Positions 16,055-23,678 of a stretch of 32,964 nt of DNA are shown piece after piece. Positions within the stretch are counted from its first letter, which is position 1. Every line of letters starts with the position of its first letter. The translations under genes and the position numbers were made by a program. The notes beneath the pieces were generated by a model that worked only from the letters and a program-made list of their open reading frames with translations, was not told the origin of the DNA and did not search any database. The stretch is from Patescibacteria group bacterium (lineage in GTDB: Bacteria > Patescibacteriota > Minisyncoccia > Phycocordibacterales > Phycocordibacteraceae): contig JAGXBE010000004.1 in the NCBI GenBank assembly GCA_018971265.1, positions 1-32,964 on the forward strand, in the 5' to 3' direction.

Positions 16055-17044
16055 ATGAGCCAGTCGTCATGCGACCAGATTCTCGCTCACCCGATCGTCC
16101 ACGCGTTAAACCCGCACACGCAAGATTTCGTCTCGGTGCGTTGGCTCTCATCCCGTCTGAATCCTTATCGAGACAGGTGCGCTATCGAGATAGGTGCCGC
16201 GATTGCCTTCATGAATCTTCCGCACATCAAGATAGTCGCGGCTTTTGGCATGATAATGGAAGATTATGAAAACGGCATATACCGCGGTATCGATACGCTC
16301 GTAGTGCCTTCAAGCGGCAATACCGCGCATGGAGTCGCCCTGCTTGCCCCGGCTTTCGGTATTTCGCGCGTGAAGGTAGTCATGGCGAGCGATACGCCGG
16401 AAGCTAAAAAGAATATCATCACGATGATTCCCTGGGCGCGCCTTATCTGCCCGGAAGGGGCAAGGAAGGTCGAGGACGTCGCTCTCGAAGAAGCCAGTCA
16501 GCCGGGTAGCCATCTCCTCGACCAATACAAACATCTCGGGAATATGCGTATTCATGAAAAATGTACGGGCCCGAAGTTGTTGCGAGCCGCAGGAGAAAAT
16601 CTCGGTCTTGTCGCAGTGGGGATGGGTTCGGGCGGCACGGTGACCGGCGTATCCCGCTATCTCAAGAGCGTTCGCCCGGACATTATTGTGCTCGGAGTTC
16701 GACCGAAACGGGGCAAACGCATCCCGGGAGTGCGTGATGCCGAGCAGATGGACGCAGTAGTGACTCTCCCGTACAAATCGGCTGTAGACGCCATTGTCGA
16801 AATCGGGCGCAACGAGTCGTTCCTCAAAACACGCGAACTTTTGAGCGAGGTGCAACCACAAGTCGGTCCATCCTCGGGTCTTGCCTGCGTCGGGCTGTTG
16901 CAATTTCTTGCCGATTCTCCCGATGCACGCGAACTTCTTCGCGGGAAGCGGGCCGTGTTCATTAGTCCAGATGATGGTCGATTTTACCCGGGGCCCACGA
17001 TAGCTGAGCTCGATCCCGACCAGGGGCTCACCGGCCTCCTGTAA
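16055..17044 (+). CDS. Cysteine synthase-like PLP fold-type II protein lacking the PLP lysine
   Basis: A 329-residue protein aligned with CysK/CysM. It keeps VPSSGNTAHGVAL (family TSGNTG substrate loop), the phosphate-binding GMGSGGTVTGVSRYLK, and GPSSGLACVGLLQFL near the C-terminus. In CysK the Schiff-base lysine sits in NPxxSVKDR; here the matching segment is LNPYRDRCAI, with Arg39 (CGA at 16169) where Lys is expected and about three residues missing before it. The first Lys in the protein is near residue 60. It may be a non-catalytic homologue, a regulator, or an enzyme using another residue. Start is well supported by AGGAG 8 nt upstream. A strong terminator follows at 17123. Confidence 0.85.
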   Translation: MSQSSCDQILAHPIVHALNPHTQDFVSVRWLSSRLNPYRDRCAIEIGAAIAFMNLPHIKIVAAFGMIMEDYENGIYRGIDTLVVPSSGNTAHGVALLAPAFGISRVKVVMASDTPEAKKNIITMIPWARLICPEGARKVEDVALEEASQPGSHLLDQYKHLGNMRIHEKCTGPKLLRAAGENLGLVAVGMGSGGTVTGVSRYLKSVRPDIIVLGVRPKRGKRIPGVRDAEQMDAVVTLPYKSAVDAIVEIGRNESFLKTRELLSEVQPQVGPSSGLACVGLLQFLADSPDARELLRGKRAVFISPDDGRFYPGPTIAELDPDQGLTGLL

Positions 17045-17122
17045 GTTTTACTCGCTTCGGCCAGAACGCCCCGGAGCAAAGCTACAGGAAAATAGGACGG
17101 TCAGCTCATTTACAAGCCCTCC

Positions 17123-17165
17123 AGCCCTCTAATTATGCTCACGCACAATTAGAGGGCTTTCTTTA
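17123..17165 (+). terminator. Rho-independent terminator
   Basis: A 12-bp perfect stem (17123-17134 with 17147-17158, arm AGCCCTCTAATT), loop of 12 nt, followed by TTCTTTAA. It ends the cysteine-synthase-like transcript. Confidence 0.85.
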
Positions 17166-17194
17166 ATCTCTGCTGCAAGCGACGATACGCGTCA

Positions 17195-17223
17195 TTGACA
17201 GCGAGTTGCCAATGTGCTAGTAT
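17195..17223 (+). promoter_or_regulatory. Consensus sigma70-type promoter of the 3D-domain gene
   Basis: A perfect -35 TTGACA (17195-17200), 17-nt spacer, and TAGTAT (17218-17223) preceded by TGC. The predicted leader is about 40-60 nt. Confidence 0.75.
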
Positions 17224-17268
17224 CCTAAATAACGAGGCAGTTGCTTACTGTTTCGCTAACCCAAATCA

Positions 17269-17826
17269 ATGCCTATTTTAGGAGCCCTTATGGGCTTTTT
17301 CCTTTTCTCCAGCGCGTTCGCGGCGCTGCCTGCGCAGGCAGTTGCGCCGACAGCGTTCGCGCCGCAGATGCGTTCGGTAACGCTCACCGGCTATAACGCC
17401 GTACCGGAGCAGACCGACAGTAATCCCCTCGAGACCGCCTCGGGCGCATATTCCAATCCGGAGATTATCGCCGCGCGCTCGCAGGATCTTGCGCACGAAC
17501 TCCCCTTCGGAACCATTATCGAGGTGCGAGGCCCCTCTGCCAAGGAACATTCCTGCGGGTACGGTATCGTGTCGCCAGTTATCGGCTATCGCGTTATCGC
17601 CGATACGATGAATGCGCGGTATACGAATCGCATCGATGTCCTTTTCAGTACGAAATCAAATTACATTCTGGCGGATGGCAGCGAAAAGAATGCGGCAACG
17701 ATACTCGGCATCTGCAGCGGCGCGAGCATCCGCGTCGTTGGCCATGTCGCCATAAACAATCTTCCGAAGACGCAAGCCGAACTTGCGGATATTGTGAGCG
17801 GCGGCAACGCACTGGCGCTTAAATAG
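17269..17826 (+). CDS. Secreted 3D-domain (double-psi beta-barrel) protein
   Basis: An exported protein of up to 185 residues with a signal sequence (GFFLFSSAFAALPAQAVA). The mature part is a 3D domain, named for three Asp, found in cell-wall lytic proteins and related to RlpA/MltA barrels: TLTGYNAVPEQTDSNP, HELPFGTIIEVRG, VIADTMNARYTNRIDVLF. It probably acts on or binds peptidoglycan. Two starts are possible: 17269 (longest; a stop lies just upstream), or 17290, which has AGGAG 6 nt before it and is my preference on ribosome-binding grounds. The 3' end overlaps the convergent CofE-like gene by 8 nt. Confidence 0.87.
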   Translation: MPILGALMGFFLFSSAFAALPAQAVAPTAFAPQMRSVTLTGYNAVPEQTDSNPLETASGAYSNPEIIAARSQDLAHELPFGTIIEVRGPSAKEHSCGYGIVSPVIGYRVIADTMNARYTNRIDVLFSTKSNYILADGSEKNAATILGICSGASIRVVGHVAINNLPKTQAELADIVSGGNALALK

Positions 17827-18547
17827 CGCCTGTTTTGCGGACGACAAGGAATGGCGTCATTTCGCTATCTTGTCCGGCAGGGTTGTCGCGCAGGAGTTCG
17901 CGGATAAATCTTTCAGAAATCGTCGGAGTTGATTTCCCGAGCGAAAAAGCGCCGCGATAATTAGCGTCGACGATAACCGTCTCGGCGCTGAAGCGGTCGC
18001 GGATCTCGCGTGCCACTTTACCCGGTTCGTGCGGCGCGCGTTTGGCATACTCCGTATAGGGCGCGAGCGTGAAGGACATCGGACAGTCGATAGATTTCGC
18101 CTGTTTGCCGACCAGATAATAGAAGGCGCCCTTGATGCCGAGCGGGCGGGTGAGGGCGGCTATTGCCGCCGCAAAGAGAACGCGGGGAACTCCGGCCTCC
18201 TCGATAAGGAGCTGCATTGCCGGAGCGGTGCCGTGTCCGAAGCCGCGGAATTTCGGTGTTCCGACATGGTTGCGCACCTTACCGGCAAGAAAGCGCGCGA
18301 GCGGCGTTGTCGCGACGTCTTTGATGGGTACCATGCGGCCCTGGGTAATGCACACGATCTTTTCGCTTACGAAGAGCAGGTCGCCCGGCAGGAGGTGCGG
18401 GGCGGCATACTCCGCAAGCAGCGCAAAAAGATCATCCCCGGCCCCTATGAGCCGCGTTTTGACAGGAAGGCGCACATAGCGGACGCCACCCACCGCAGCT
18501 TCAAGCGATTTCCCTTTATTTGCGTTCGGTTCAAGGACGGTAGGCAT
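17819..18547 (-). CDS. CofE-like F420-0:gamma-glutamyl ligase family protein
   Basis: A 242-residue protein of the CofE family (COG1478). In archaea and actinobacteria CofE adds glutamate to coenzyme F420-0 using GTP. The N-terminal signature is present: VKTRLIGAGDDLFALL, then PGDLLFVSEKIVCITQGR, and further on IVDANYRGAF. CPR genomes often carry this family without other F420 genes, so the true substrate may be a different acid-amine ligation; none of the other F420 genes is in this window. Convergent with the 3D-domain gene and divergent from the DedA gene. Confidence 0.82.
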   Translation of the reverse strand: MPTVLEPNANKGKSLEAAVGGVRYVRLPVKTRLIGAGDDLFALLAEYAAPHLLPGDLLFVSEKIVCITQGRMVPIKDVATTPLARFLAGKVRNHVGTPKFRGFGHGTAPAMQLLIEEAGVPRVLFAAAIAALTRPLGIKGAFYYLVGKQAKSIDCPMSFTLAPYTEYAKRAPHEPGKVAREIRDRFSAETVIVDANYRGAFSLGKSTPTISERFIRELLRDNPAGQDSEMTPFLVVRKTGAI

Positions 18548-18570
18548 AGATACGGAAGCGCATTCAAGAG

Positions 18571-18583
18571 AGTATACTATACG
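18571..18583. promoter_or_regulatory. Shared divergent -10 region between the CofE-like and DedA genes
   Basis: AGTATACT (18571-18578) is its own reverse complement, so it offers TATACT on both strands. A second plus-strand hexamer TATACG (18578-18583) lies 8 nt before the dedA-like ATG. The minus-strand box would give a leader of about 16-18 nt for the CofE-like gene. Confidence 0.5.
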
Positions 18584-18591
18584 CGTTACCC

Positions 18592-19176
18592 ATGGATTTT
18601 TTTACCATACTCGTCGCGTTTCTGGAGAGTTCGAAATACGCTCTGATTTTTCTCGGCTCCTTCTTCGAGGGGTCGGCGGTGATGATGGCGACCGGTCTTC
18701 TCTGGCATGTCGGCGCGGTGGAGTTTTGGCCCGCCTACGGCGCGCTCATGGCCGGCGATGTTCTTTCGGACATCACGTGGTATCTCATCGGGTATTTTGC
18801 CGCACGTCCGTTCTTTGCTCGCTTCGGGCACTTTATACATGCGACGCCGGAAGTCATCGGGAAAATCGAGCGGCGGTTTCATCAGTATCACCTGCGCATT
18901 CTCATCATCTCGAAGCTCACCATGGGGCTCGGGCTCGCGGCGCTCATTCTGACCGTCGCCGGCATGCTGCGCGTGTCGTTTGTGCGCTACGTCACCATCA
19001 ACGTGCTCGGCGGCATCGTATGGGTCCTGTTCCTCATGGGCGTCGGCTACTACTTCGGCAACCTGCTGCAGTACGTCCCGAAAGATTTCAAAATAGCCCT
19101 TGCCATCGCGCTACCGTTCCTTTTCTTCTTCGCACTGCGCGCTCTTAACAAAAAGCTCGCGACGCTCGACTGGTGA
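18592..19176 (+). CDS. DedA / VTT-domain membrane protein
   Basis: A 194-residue inner-membrane protein of the DedA (SNARE-associated/VTT) family, which move undecaprenyl phosphate or other lipids across the membrane. It shows the family layout: an N-terminal re-entrant segment with FFEGSAVMMATG, a central GDVLSDITWYLIGYF, an amphipathic stretch (IERRFHQYHLRILIISK), then GLAALILTVAGMLRVSF and two C-terminal spans. The following glycosyltransferase starts inside its stop codon region, so the two are translationally coupled, and a role in lipid-linked glycan supply fits. Confidence 0.9.
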   Translation: MDFFTILVAFLESSKYALIFLGSFFEGSAVMMATGLLWHVGAVEFWPAYGALMAGDVLSDITWYLIGYFAARPFFARFGHFIHATPEVIGKIERRFHQYHLRILIISKLTMGLGLAALILTVAGMLRVSFVRYVTINVLGGIVWVLFLMGVGYYFGNLLQYVPKDFKIALAIALPFLFFFALRALNKKLATLDW

Positions 19177-19901
19177 ATATGACGCTCTCCATCATCATCC
19201 CGACGCGCGAAGAGGAAAAAACCATCGCCGCCACCATACACGAGTTGCGCGACGAACTCACCATCCCGCACGAAGTCATCGTCTCGGACGCTCGGAGTTC
19301 GGACCGTACGGCAGAGATAGCTCGGGAGCACGCCCATGTGGTCGTCGTGTTCGAGGGCGACAAGCACACTGCCGGCATCGGCAGAAACGACGGCGCGAAG
19401 GCGGCTCACGGCGATTTCCTCGCGTTTGTCGACGCCGACGTGCACATTCCAGACCCGAACGCGTTTTTCCGCCGCGCGCTCGCACACTTTGAAAAAAATC
19501 CGAACCTTGTCGGCGTTACGGGGCCGCAGCGCGCACTTGCGGCTGTGGAGACCTGGGCCGATCGGGCTTCTTTCGGCTACTTGAATGCCGTCGTCCGGTT
19601 CCAGAACAATGTGCTCCACCGCGGGGAAGGGTCGGGAAAGTTTATGCTCGTGCGGCGCGACGCCTTTGAGAAAGTGCGTGGCTTTCGCGAAGATCTCGTC
19701 ACGCGCGAAGACGGCGACTTTTTTTACCGCCTTTCAAAAATCGGCCGCACGTATTTTGATCCGAAGCTCGTGGTGTACCATGGCGCGCGCCGTGCTCACC
19801 GTATCGGCTGGGCACGCCTGTGGTGGATCTGGACCGTCAATACCATCAGCGTGACGCTCTTCGACAAGGCCGTCGCGGACGACTGGACTCCGATCCGCTA
19901 G
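19173..19901 (+). CDS. Family 2 glycosyltransferase
   Basis: A 242-residue GT-A fold enzyme that transfers a sugar from an NDP-sugar. N-terminal LSIIIPTREEEKTI and VIVSDARSSDRTAEIA form the nucleotide site; FVDADVHIP is the DxD metal site; REDGDFFYRLSKIG is the ED motif near the catalytic base. The first start is a GTG at 19173 that overlaps the dedA-like stop; ATG at 19179 is equally possible. A hydrophobic segment near the C-terminus (RLWWIWTVNTISVTLF) may tether it to the membrane. It is next to a second GT2, so both probably act on the same envelope glycan or lipid. Confidence 0.9.
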   Translation: MNMTLSIIIPTREEEKTIAATIHELRDELTIPHEVIVSDARSSDRTAEIAREHAHVVVVFEGDKHTAGIGRNDGAKAAHGDFLAFVDADVHIPDPNAFFRRALAHFEKNPNLVGVTGPQRALAAVETWADRASFGYLNAVVRFQNNVLHRGEGSGKFMLVRRDAFEKVRGFREDLVTREDGDFFYRLSKIGRTYFDPKLVVYHGARRAHRIGWARLWWIWTVNTISVTLFDKAVADDWTPIR

Positions 19902-19973
19902 TCGGAATCGTTTCTAAAAACAGGCACATTGCGCGCGGCGCCTTTCTTACATACAATTCGCGTAACGGCGAAT

Positions 19974-20747
19974 ATGCGAATCAGCTTCGTCATTCCGGCG
20001 TATAACGAAGAACGGCGTTTATCCGCGTGTCTTGAAGCGGTGGAGCGCGAGCTTGCCCGAACGCCCTCTGACGCGGAGGTCATCGTCGTCAACAATGCGA
20101 GCACCGATCGCACGAGTGAGATAGCGCGCGGGTACGCGCGGGTACGCGTGGTCGACGAACCGGAGAAAGGGCTCGTGCGCGCGCGCCATGCAGGTTTTAT
20201 GGCCTCCACGGGCGATCTCGTTGCAAATATCGATGCCGACACGATGTTGCCGGAAGGATGGCTCGCGACCGTGCTCGCCGAATTCGGACGCGACGAAAAG
20301 CTCGCGGCGCTCAGCGGACCGTTTATTTATCACGACTTGTCATATTTCCAGCGCGCGCTCGTGCGTATTTTTTATTTGTTCGGCTATCTTTCGCATCTCG
20401 TAAATCAGCACATTTTCCATAAGGGCGCGATGCTGCAGGGCGGCAATTTCGTGGTGCGCAGGACATTTCTTGAACAGGCGGGAGGGTTTGACACTTCGAT
20501 CGAATTCTATGGCGAAGACACGGACGTTGCACGCCGCATTAGCAAGGTGGGAAGGGTAAAGTGGACCTTCGCTCTGCCGATGTATGCCTCGGGTCGGCGG
20601 CTCGCGAAGGAGGGCATCATCACGAGCGGGTTGCGGTATGCCGGGAATTATCTTTACACGCTCGTGCGCGGAAGGCCGCTTACGGCTACCCACACCGACA
20701 TCCGCGACGACATACAGGAAAAATATGATAAGATGAAAGGCAAATGA
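19974..20747 (+). CDS. Family 2 glycosyltransferase
   Basis: A 257-residue GT-A glycosyltransferase. RISFVIPAYNEERRL opens the fold, VIVVNNASTDRTSEIA follows, NIDADTML is the DxD site and EFYGEDTDVARRIS the ED motif. A hydrophobic central stretch (RALVRIFYLFGYLSHLV) suggests membrane contact. The frame is open to 19929, but ATG at 19974 begins exactly at the fold and has TACAAT at 19952-19957. The cupin gene's ATG overlaps its stop (ATGA). Confidence 0.9.
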   Translation: MRISFVIPAYNEERRLSACLEAVERELARTPSDAEVIVVNNASTDRTSEIARGYARVRVVDEPEKGLVRARHAGFMASTGDLVANIDADTMLPEGWLATVLAEFGRDEKLAALSGPFIYHDLSYFQRALVRIFYLFGYLSHLVNQHIFHKGAMLQGGNFVVRRTFLEQAGGFDTSIEFYGEDTDVARRISKVGRVKWTFALPMYASGRRLAKEGIITSGLRYAGNYLYTLVRGRPLTATHTDIRDDIQEKYDKMKGK

Positions 20748-21133
20748 AAGGATTCTTAGTAAACATTGAGCAGGCCACGAAAGAAAACGCCGATTATCGC
20801 CGTGTTCTTTATACCGCGAAGCACAGCCAGCTCGTGCTCATGAGCATAGCGCCGGGCGGGGAAATAGGAGAAGAAGTGCATCATCTGGATCAGTTCATCC
20901 GTTTTGAAGCGGGGGAAGGGAAGGCCGTGCTCGACGGGGTCTCGCACGCCGTCAAGGCGGATGACGCGATAGTGATACCCGAGGGCACGCGGCACAACAT
21001 CATCAACACCGGCGCGGAGCACCTGAAGCTCTATACGATTTATGCGCCGCCGGAACACAAAGACGGTACGGTAGAGGCGACAAAAGCGGACGAGCACGAA
21101 GAGCATTTCGACGGTGTAATCAGCGAAAGCTAG
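20744..21133 (+). CDS. Cupin-domain protein
   Basis: A 129-residue small cupin barrel. Motif 1 is GEIGEEVHHLDQFIRFEAG with two His and a Glu/Gln metal set; motif 2 is IPEGTRHNIINTG. It likely binds a divalent metal and could be a sugar isomerase, dioxygenase or binding protein; the family is too broad to say. It overlaps the preceding glycosyltransferase by 4 nt (translational coupling). Confidence 0.9.
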   Translation: MKGFLVNIEQATKENADYRRVLYTAKHSQLVLMSIAPGGEIGEEVHHLDQFIRFEAGEGKAVLDGVSHAVKADDAIVIPEGTRHNIINTGAEHLKLYTIYAPPEHKDGTVEATKADEHEEHFDGVISES

Positions 21134-21146
21134 AAGTGCGAGGCGT

Positions 21147-21551
21147 ATGCGAAAGAAGAAACCGGCATACCCGGAGAGCGTGGTCGTGAAGCGTGCAAGC
21201 GCCGGACTCGGACTCTTTGCGAAGCGTCCTTTCAAGAAGGGCGAGCGCATCATTGAGTATTTCGGCCGCACCATATCTACCACCGAGGCATACACAAGCC
21301 GCAGCAAGTATCTTTTCGAAGTGAATTCCAGGAAGACGATCGACGGCTCGGCGCGCGAAAACACGGCGCGCTACATCAATCACTCCTGCCGTCCGAACTG
21401 CGAGCCGGAAATCGAACGCGGACGCGTTTTCATAGACGCAATCCGGAACATCAAGGCCGGAGAAGAGCTTTCTTACGACTACGGTGAGGAATATTTCGAC
21501 GAGCATATCAAGCCGCATGGCTGTCGCTGCCCGAAGCACCTCAAGAAATGA
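21147..21551 (+). CDS. SET-domain protein lysine methyltransferase
   Basis: A 134-residue compact SET domain, which methylates protein lysines with SAM. Motifs: GLGLFAKRPFKKGERIIEYF (start of the fold), ARYINHSCRPNCEP (SAM-binding knot, about 74-87), EELSYDYGEEYF (catalytic Tyr), and a post-SET tail GCRCPKHL. The post-SET zinc site would need three tail Cys plus one in the knot; only two tail Cys are present. Bacterial SET proteins are uncommon but are known in CPR and Chlamydiae; the target is unknown. It starts 13 nt after the cupin gene. Confidence 0.9.
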   Translation: MRKKKPAYPESVVVKRASAGLGLFAKRPFKKGERIIEYFGRTISTTEAYTSRSKYLFEVNSRKTIDGSARENTARYINHSCRPNCEPEIERGRVFIDAIRNIKAGEELSYDYGEEYFDEHIKPHGCRCPKHLKK

Positions 21552-21579
21552 AAACGCCCCGCTAAAAGCGGGGCGTTTT
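21551..21579. terminator. Bidirectional terminator between the SET and cold-shock genes
   Basis: A 13-bp perfect stem (21551-21563 with 21567-21579, AAAACGCCCCGCT arm), loop AAA, with A-run and T-run on opposite sides. It serves two convergent genes. Confidence 0.88.
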
Positions 21580-21592
21580 CTGCTCGATCTTA

Positions 21593-21793
21593 TTAGATCT
21601 TGCTGACGTTGAGCGCGTTCGGGCCCTTCGGGCTGTCCCCGACCTCGAACGAGACTTTGTCTCCTTCCTGGAGTTCGTCGAACGAAATGTTCTTGAGCTC
21701 GTTGGAATGGAAGAAAAGGTCTTTGCTCTCACCATCACGTTTGATGAAGCCGAAGCCCTTCTCATTCTTTTTGATGACTATTCCTTCTTGCAT
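21593..21793 (-). CDS. Cold-shock-domain protein (CspA family)
   Basis: A 66-residue single-stranded nucleic-acid-binding protein. RNP1 is KGFGFIKR (about 12-19) and RNP2 DLFFHSNEL (about 25-33). The ending PKGPNALNVSKI matches the usual GPQAANV. It acts as an RNA chaperone. TATCTC lies 7 nt before the ATG, so the gene is probably leaderless, unlike the long cold-shock leaders of E. coli cspA. Confidence 0.95.
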   Translation of the reverse strand: MQEGIVIKKNEKGFGFIKRDGESKDLFFHSNELKNISFDELQEGDKVSFEVGDSPKGPNALNVSKI

Positions 21794-21958
21794 ACTGCTA
21801 GAGATAGATTGTGTGACTAATGTATCAAATCAGTAGCCGAAGATAGAAGCTCGATCCCACTTCTCTGGATCCAGCGCTGGTTGATGCCCACAGCATAGCA
21901 ATTCCCCGTTTTTCTGTCAATGGCGGATGCGCATGCTACACTCATGCGTATTACTGCC

Positions 21959-22624
21959 ATGGACGCGCTTCACGACCAAGGTTCTTTTACGCACAGGGAT
22001 CTTTTCAGGGGGGAACGGCTCTTCTCGCTCGTCAGCGCGTTTGCGCTGCTCGGCATCGCGTTTCTTTTCGAGCATTTCGCCTCCGCGTACGCGCTCGTGT
22101 ATTCGCTCCGCCCCTCTTCTACCTACGTGGGGGATCTTCTTCTGGATAACATACCGGTTATCAATATGGATTTCGTCATCGTCGAGTGGGCTTTGACCGG
22201 TATCGTGCTCGGGACGCTTTTCGTGCTTTCGAAGCCGCGCCACATCCTTTTTACTCTCAAGACCGTCGCCCTTTTTATTGCGATTCGCGCGTTTTTCATC
22301 TCGCTTACGCACATAGGCATCTACCCCGACCACGTTAATATCGTGGGCACGGGGTTCCTCGACGAGATTTATCTGTACCTCAATTTCCAGACCGGATTCT
22401 TTTTCTCCGGGCACACCGGCTTGCCGTTTTTGATGGCGCTTATCTTCTGGAAGGAGCGGCTTCCGCGCCGGATACTTTTATCCCTCTCTTTTATTTTTGC
22501 CGTTGCGGTTCTCGTGTCGCACATCCACTATTCAATTGACGTCTTCGCGGCGCCGTTCATGGCCTATGGCATATTCACAATCGCCAAAAAGCTCTTCCCG
22601 CGCGACTACGCGCTCATCGAGTAA
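21959..22624 (+). CDS. PAP2 / sphingomyelin-synthase-like membrane phosphatase or transferase
   Basis: A six-span membrane protein of about 221 residues. The C-terminal half has the PAP2_C (sphingomyelin synthase-like) signature: FFFSGHTGLPFLMALIFW and HIHYSIDVFAAPF, which carry the two His and the Asp of the catalytic triad. Such enzymes move or remove phospho-head groups on lipids. TGCTACACT at 21934-21942 is only 1 nt from the ATG at 21944, so the ATG at 21959 (MDALHD) is more likely used; the open frame extends to 21920. It starts a plus-strand run with the aminotransferase gene 5 nt downstream. Confidence 0.85.
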   Translation: MDALHDQGSFTHRDLFRGERLFSLVSAFALLGIAFLFEHFASAYALVYSLRPSSTYVGDLLLDNIPVINMDFVIVEWALTGIVLGTLFVLSKPRHILFTLKTVALFIAIRAFFISLTHIGIYPDHVNIVGTGFLDEIYLYLNFQTGFFFSGHTGLPFLMALIFWKERLPRRILLSLSFIFAVAVLVSHIHYSIDVFAAPFMAYGIFTIAKKLFPRDYALIE

Positions 22625-22629
22625 AAAGT

Positions 22630-23652
22630 ATGGTGCCACTCGACCGAAATGAGAGTTATTGGCTGCTCGATGACGAGCTTGCGGGAGCGGTGCGTGCGCC
22701 GAGCCCGAACGAACTCTCGACGTATCCCGACTATGATGAACTGAAAGATGCGCTCGCGAAATACTCGGGTGTCGCCCCGGAGCAGGTGCTCGTTACTCCC
22801 GGTTCTGACGCCGCAATAGAACACGTCGCGCATGCCTATACGAGCGGCGGGGGAATAATCTTACCGGTGCCGACCTTCTACGGGTATGAATCCATCCTTA
22901 AACGGGCGAATGCGAAGATTACGACTATTTTGTACGAAGAGCGGAACGGTCGTTTCGTGTTTCCGCTTTCGAAAACGATTGAAACGCTCGCGAGCGGCTC
23001 CGCAAAGATGCTTTTCCTCTGTCATCCGAACAATCCGCTCGGCTGTCCTTTGTCAGATGAAGACATTTCGGCGCTTGTCGTGGCCGCTCGCGGAAGCGAG
23101 ACAACGCTCGTTTGCGACGAGGCCTATTTCGAGTTTTCGTCCGGTACGACTTTTCTTCCATACCTCGCCGCGTTGCCGAACTTGATAATCATCCGCACAC
23201 TCTCGAAATCTTTCGCACTTTCGGGCGCGCGCATCGGCTACATGATCGCCGCCCCGGAGATTGTAAAGAGAGTCGAACAGCTCATGTTGCCGTGGCCGGT
23301 CGCCCATCCGAGCGTCGCGGCGGCACTCGCGCTTATCGCTCGGGCGGATGAAGTGAGAACACGGCGCGAGGTCGTCATCGCCGCGCGCGAGCGTTTTATA
23401 CAAGCGTTGCACGAAATCCCCGGTGTTACCGCGTATCCGTCCGAAACCAATTTCGTTCTCGTACGCATCGCGAACGCCAACCGCGTTCGCGATGTGTTTC
23501 TCGCGCAAGGCATACGTGTCGCGCTCGGCGAGTCGATGAGCCGTTTCCCTGGTGTCCAAGCCCTGCTAAAAAATACTCTGCGTATTGCCGTACCCGCGCC
23601 CGATGATTCCCCGCTCGTTATCGATATCCTCGCGCACTTATTCACAACTTAG
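22630..23652 (+). CDS. Histidinol-phosphate aminotransferase-like class I/II aminotransferase
   Basis: A 340-residue PLP fold-type I enzyme near HisC/CobD. Markers: STYPDYDELKDALAKYSG (substrate region), TPGSDAAIEHVAHAY, CHPNNPLGCPLS (NNPxG), VCDEAYFEF (PLP-ring Asp and Tyr), TLSKSFALSGARIGY with PLP Lys193, and the C-terminal NTLRIAV with the carboxylate-binding Arg. No other histidine genes are nearby, so it may act on another amino acid phosphate or small amine. Possibly co-transcribed with the PAP2-like gene before it. Confidence 0.88.
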   Translation: MVPLDRNESYWLLDDELAGAVRAPSPNELSTYPDYDELKDALAKYSGVAPEQVLVTPGSDAAIEHVAHAYTSGGGIILPVPTFYGYESILKRANAKITTILYEERNGRFVFPLSKTIETLASGSAKMLFLCHPNNPLGCPLSDEDISALVVAARGSETTLVCDEAYFEFSSGTTFLPYLAALPNLIIIRTLSKSFALSGARIGYMIAAPEIVKRVEQLMLPWPVAHPSVAAALALIARADEVRTRREVVIAARERFIQALHEIPGVTAYPSETNFVLVRIANANRVRDVFLAQGIRVALGESMSRFPGVQALLKNTLRIAVPAPDDSPLVIDILAHLFTT

Positions 23653-23678
23653 GGTTTGTGTGGTAGGGTGTGCCCACC

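Noticed and set aside
17135-17146. Possible riboswitch or small RNA between the cysteine-synthase-like and 3D genes
   Set aside because: The structure is fully explained as a rho-independent terminator; the rest of the gap is explained by the promoter at 17195-17223.
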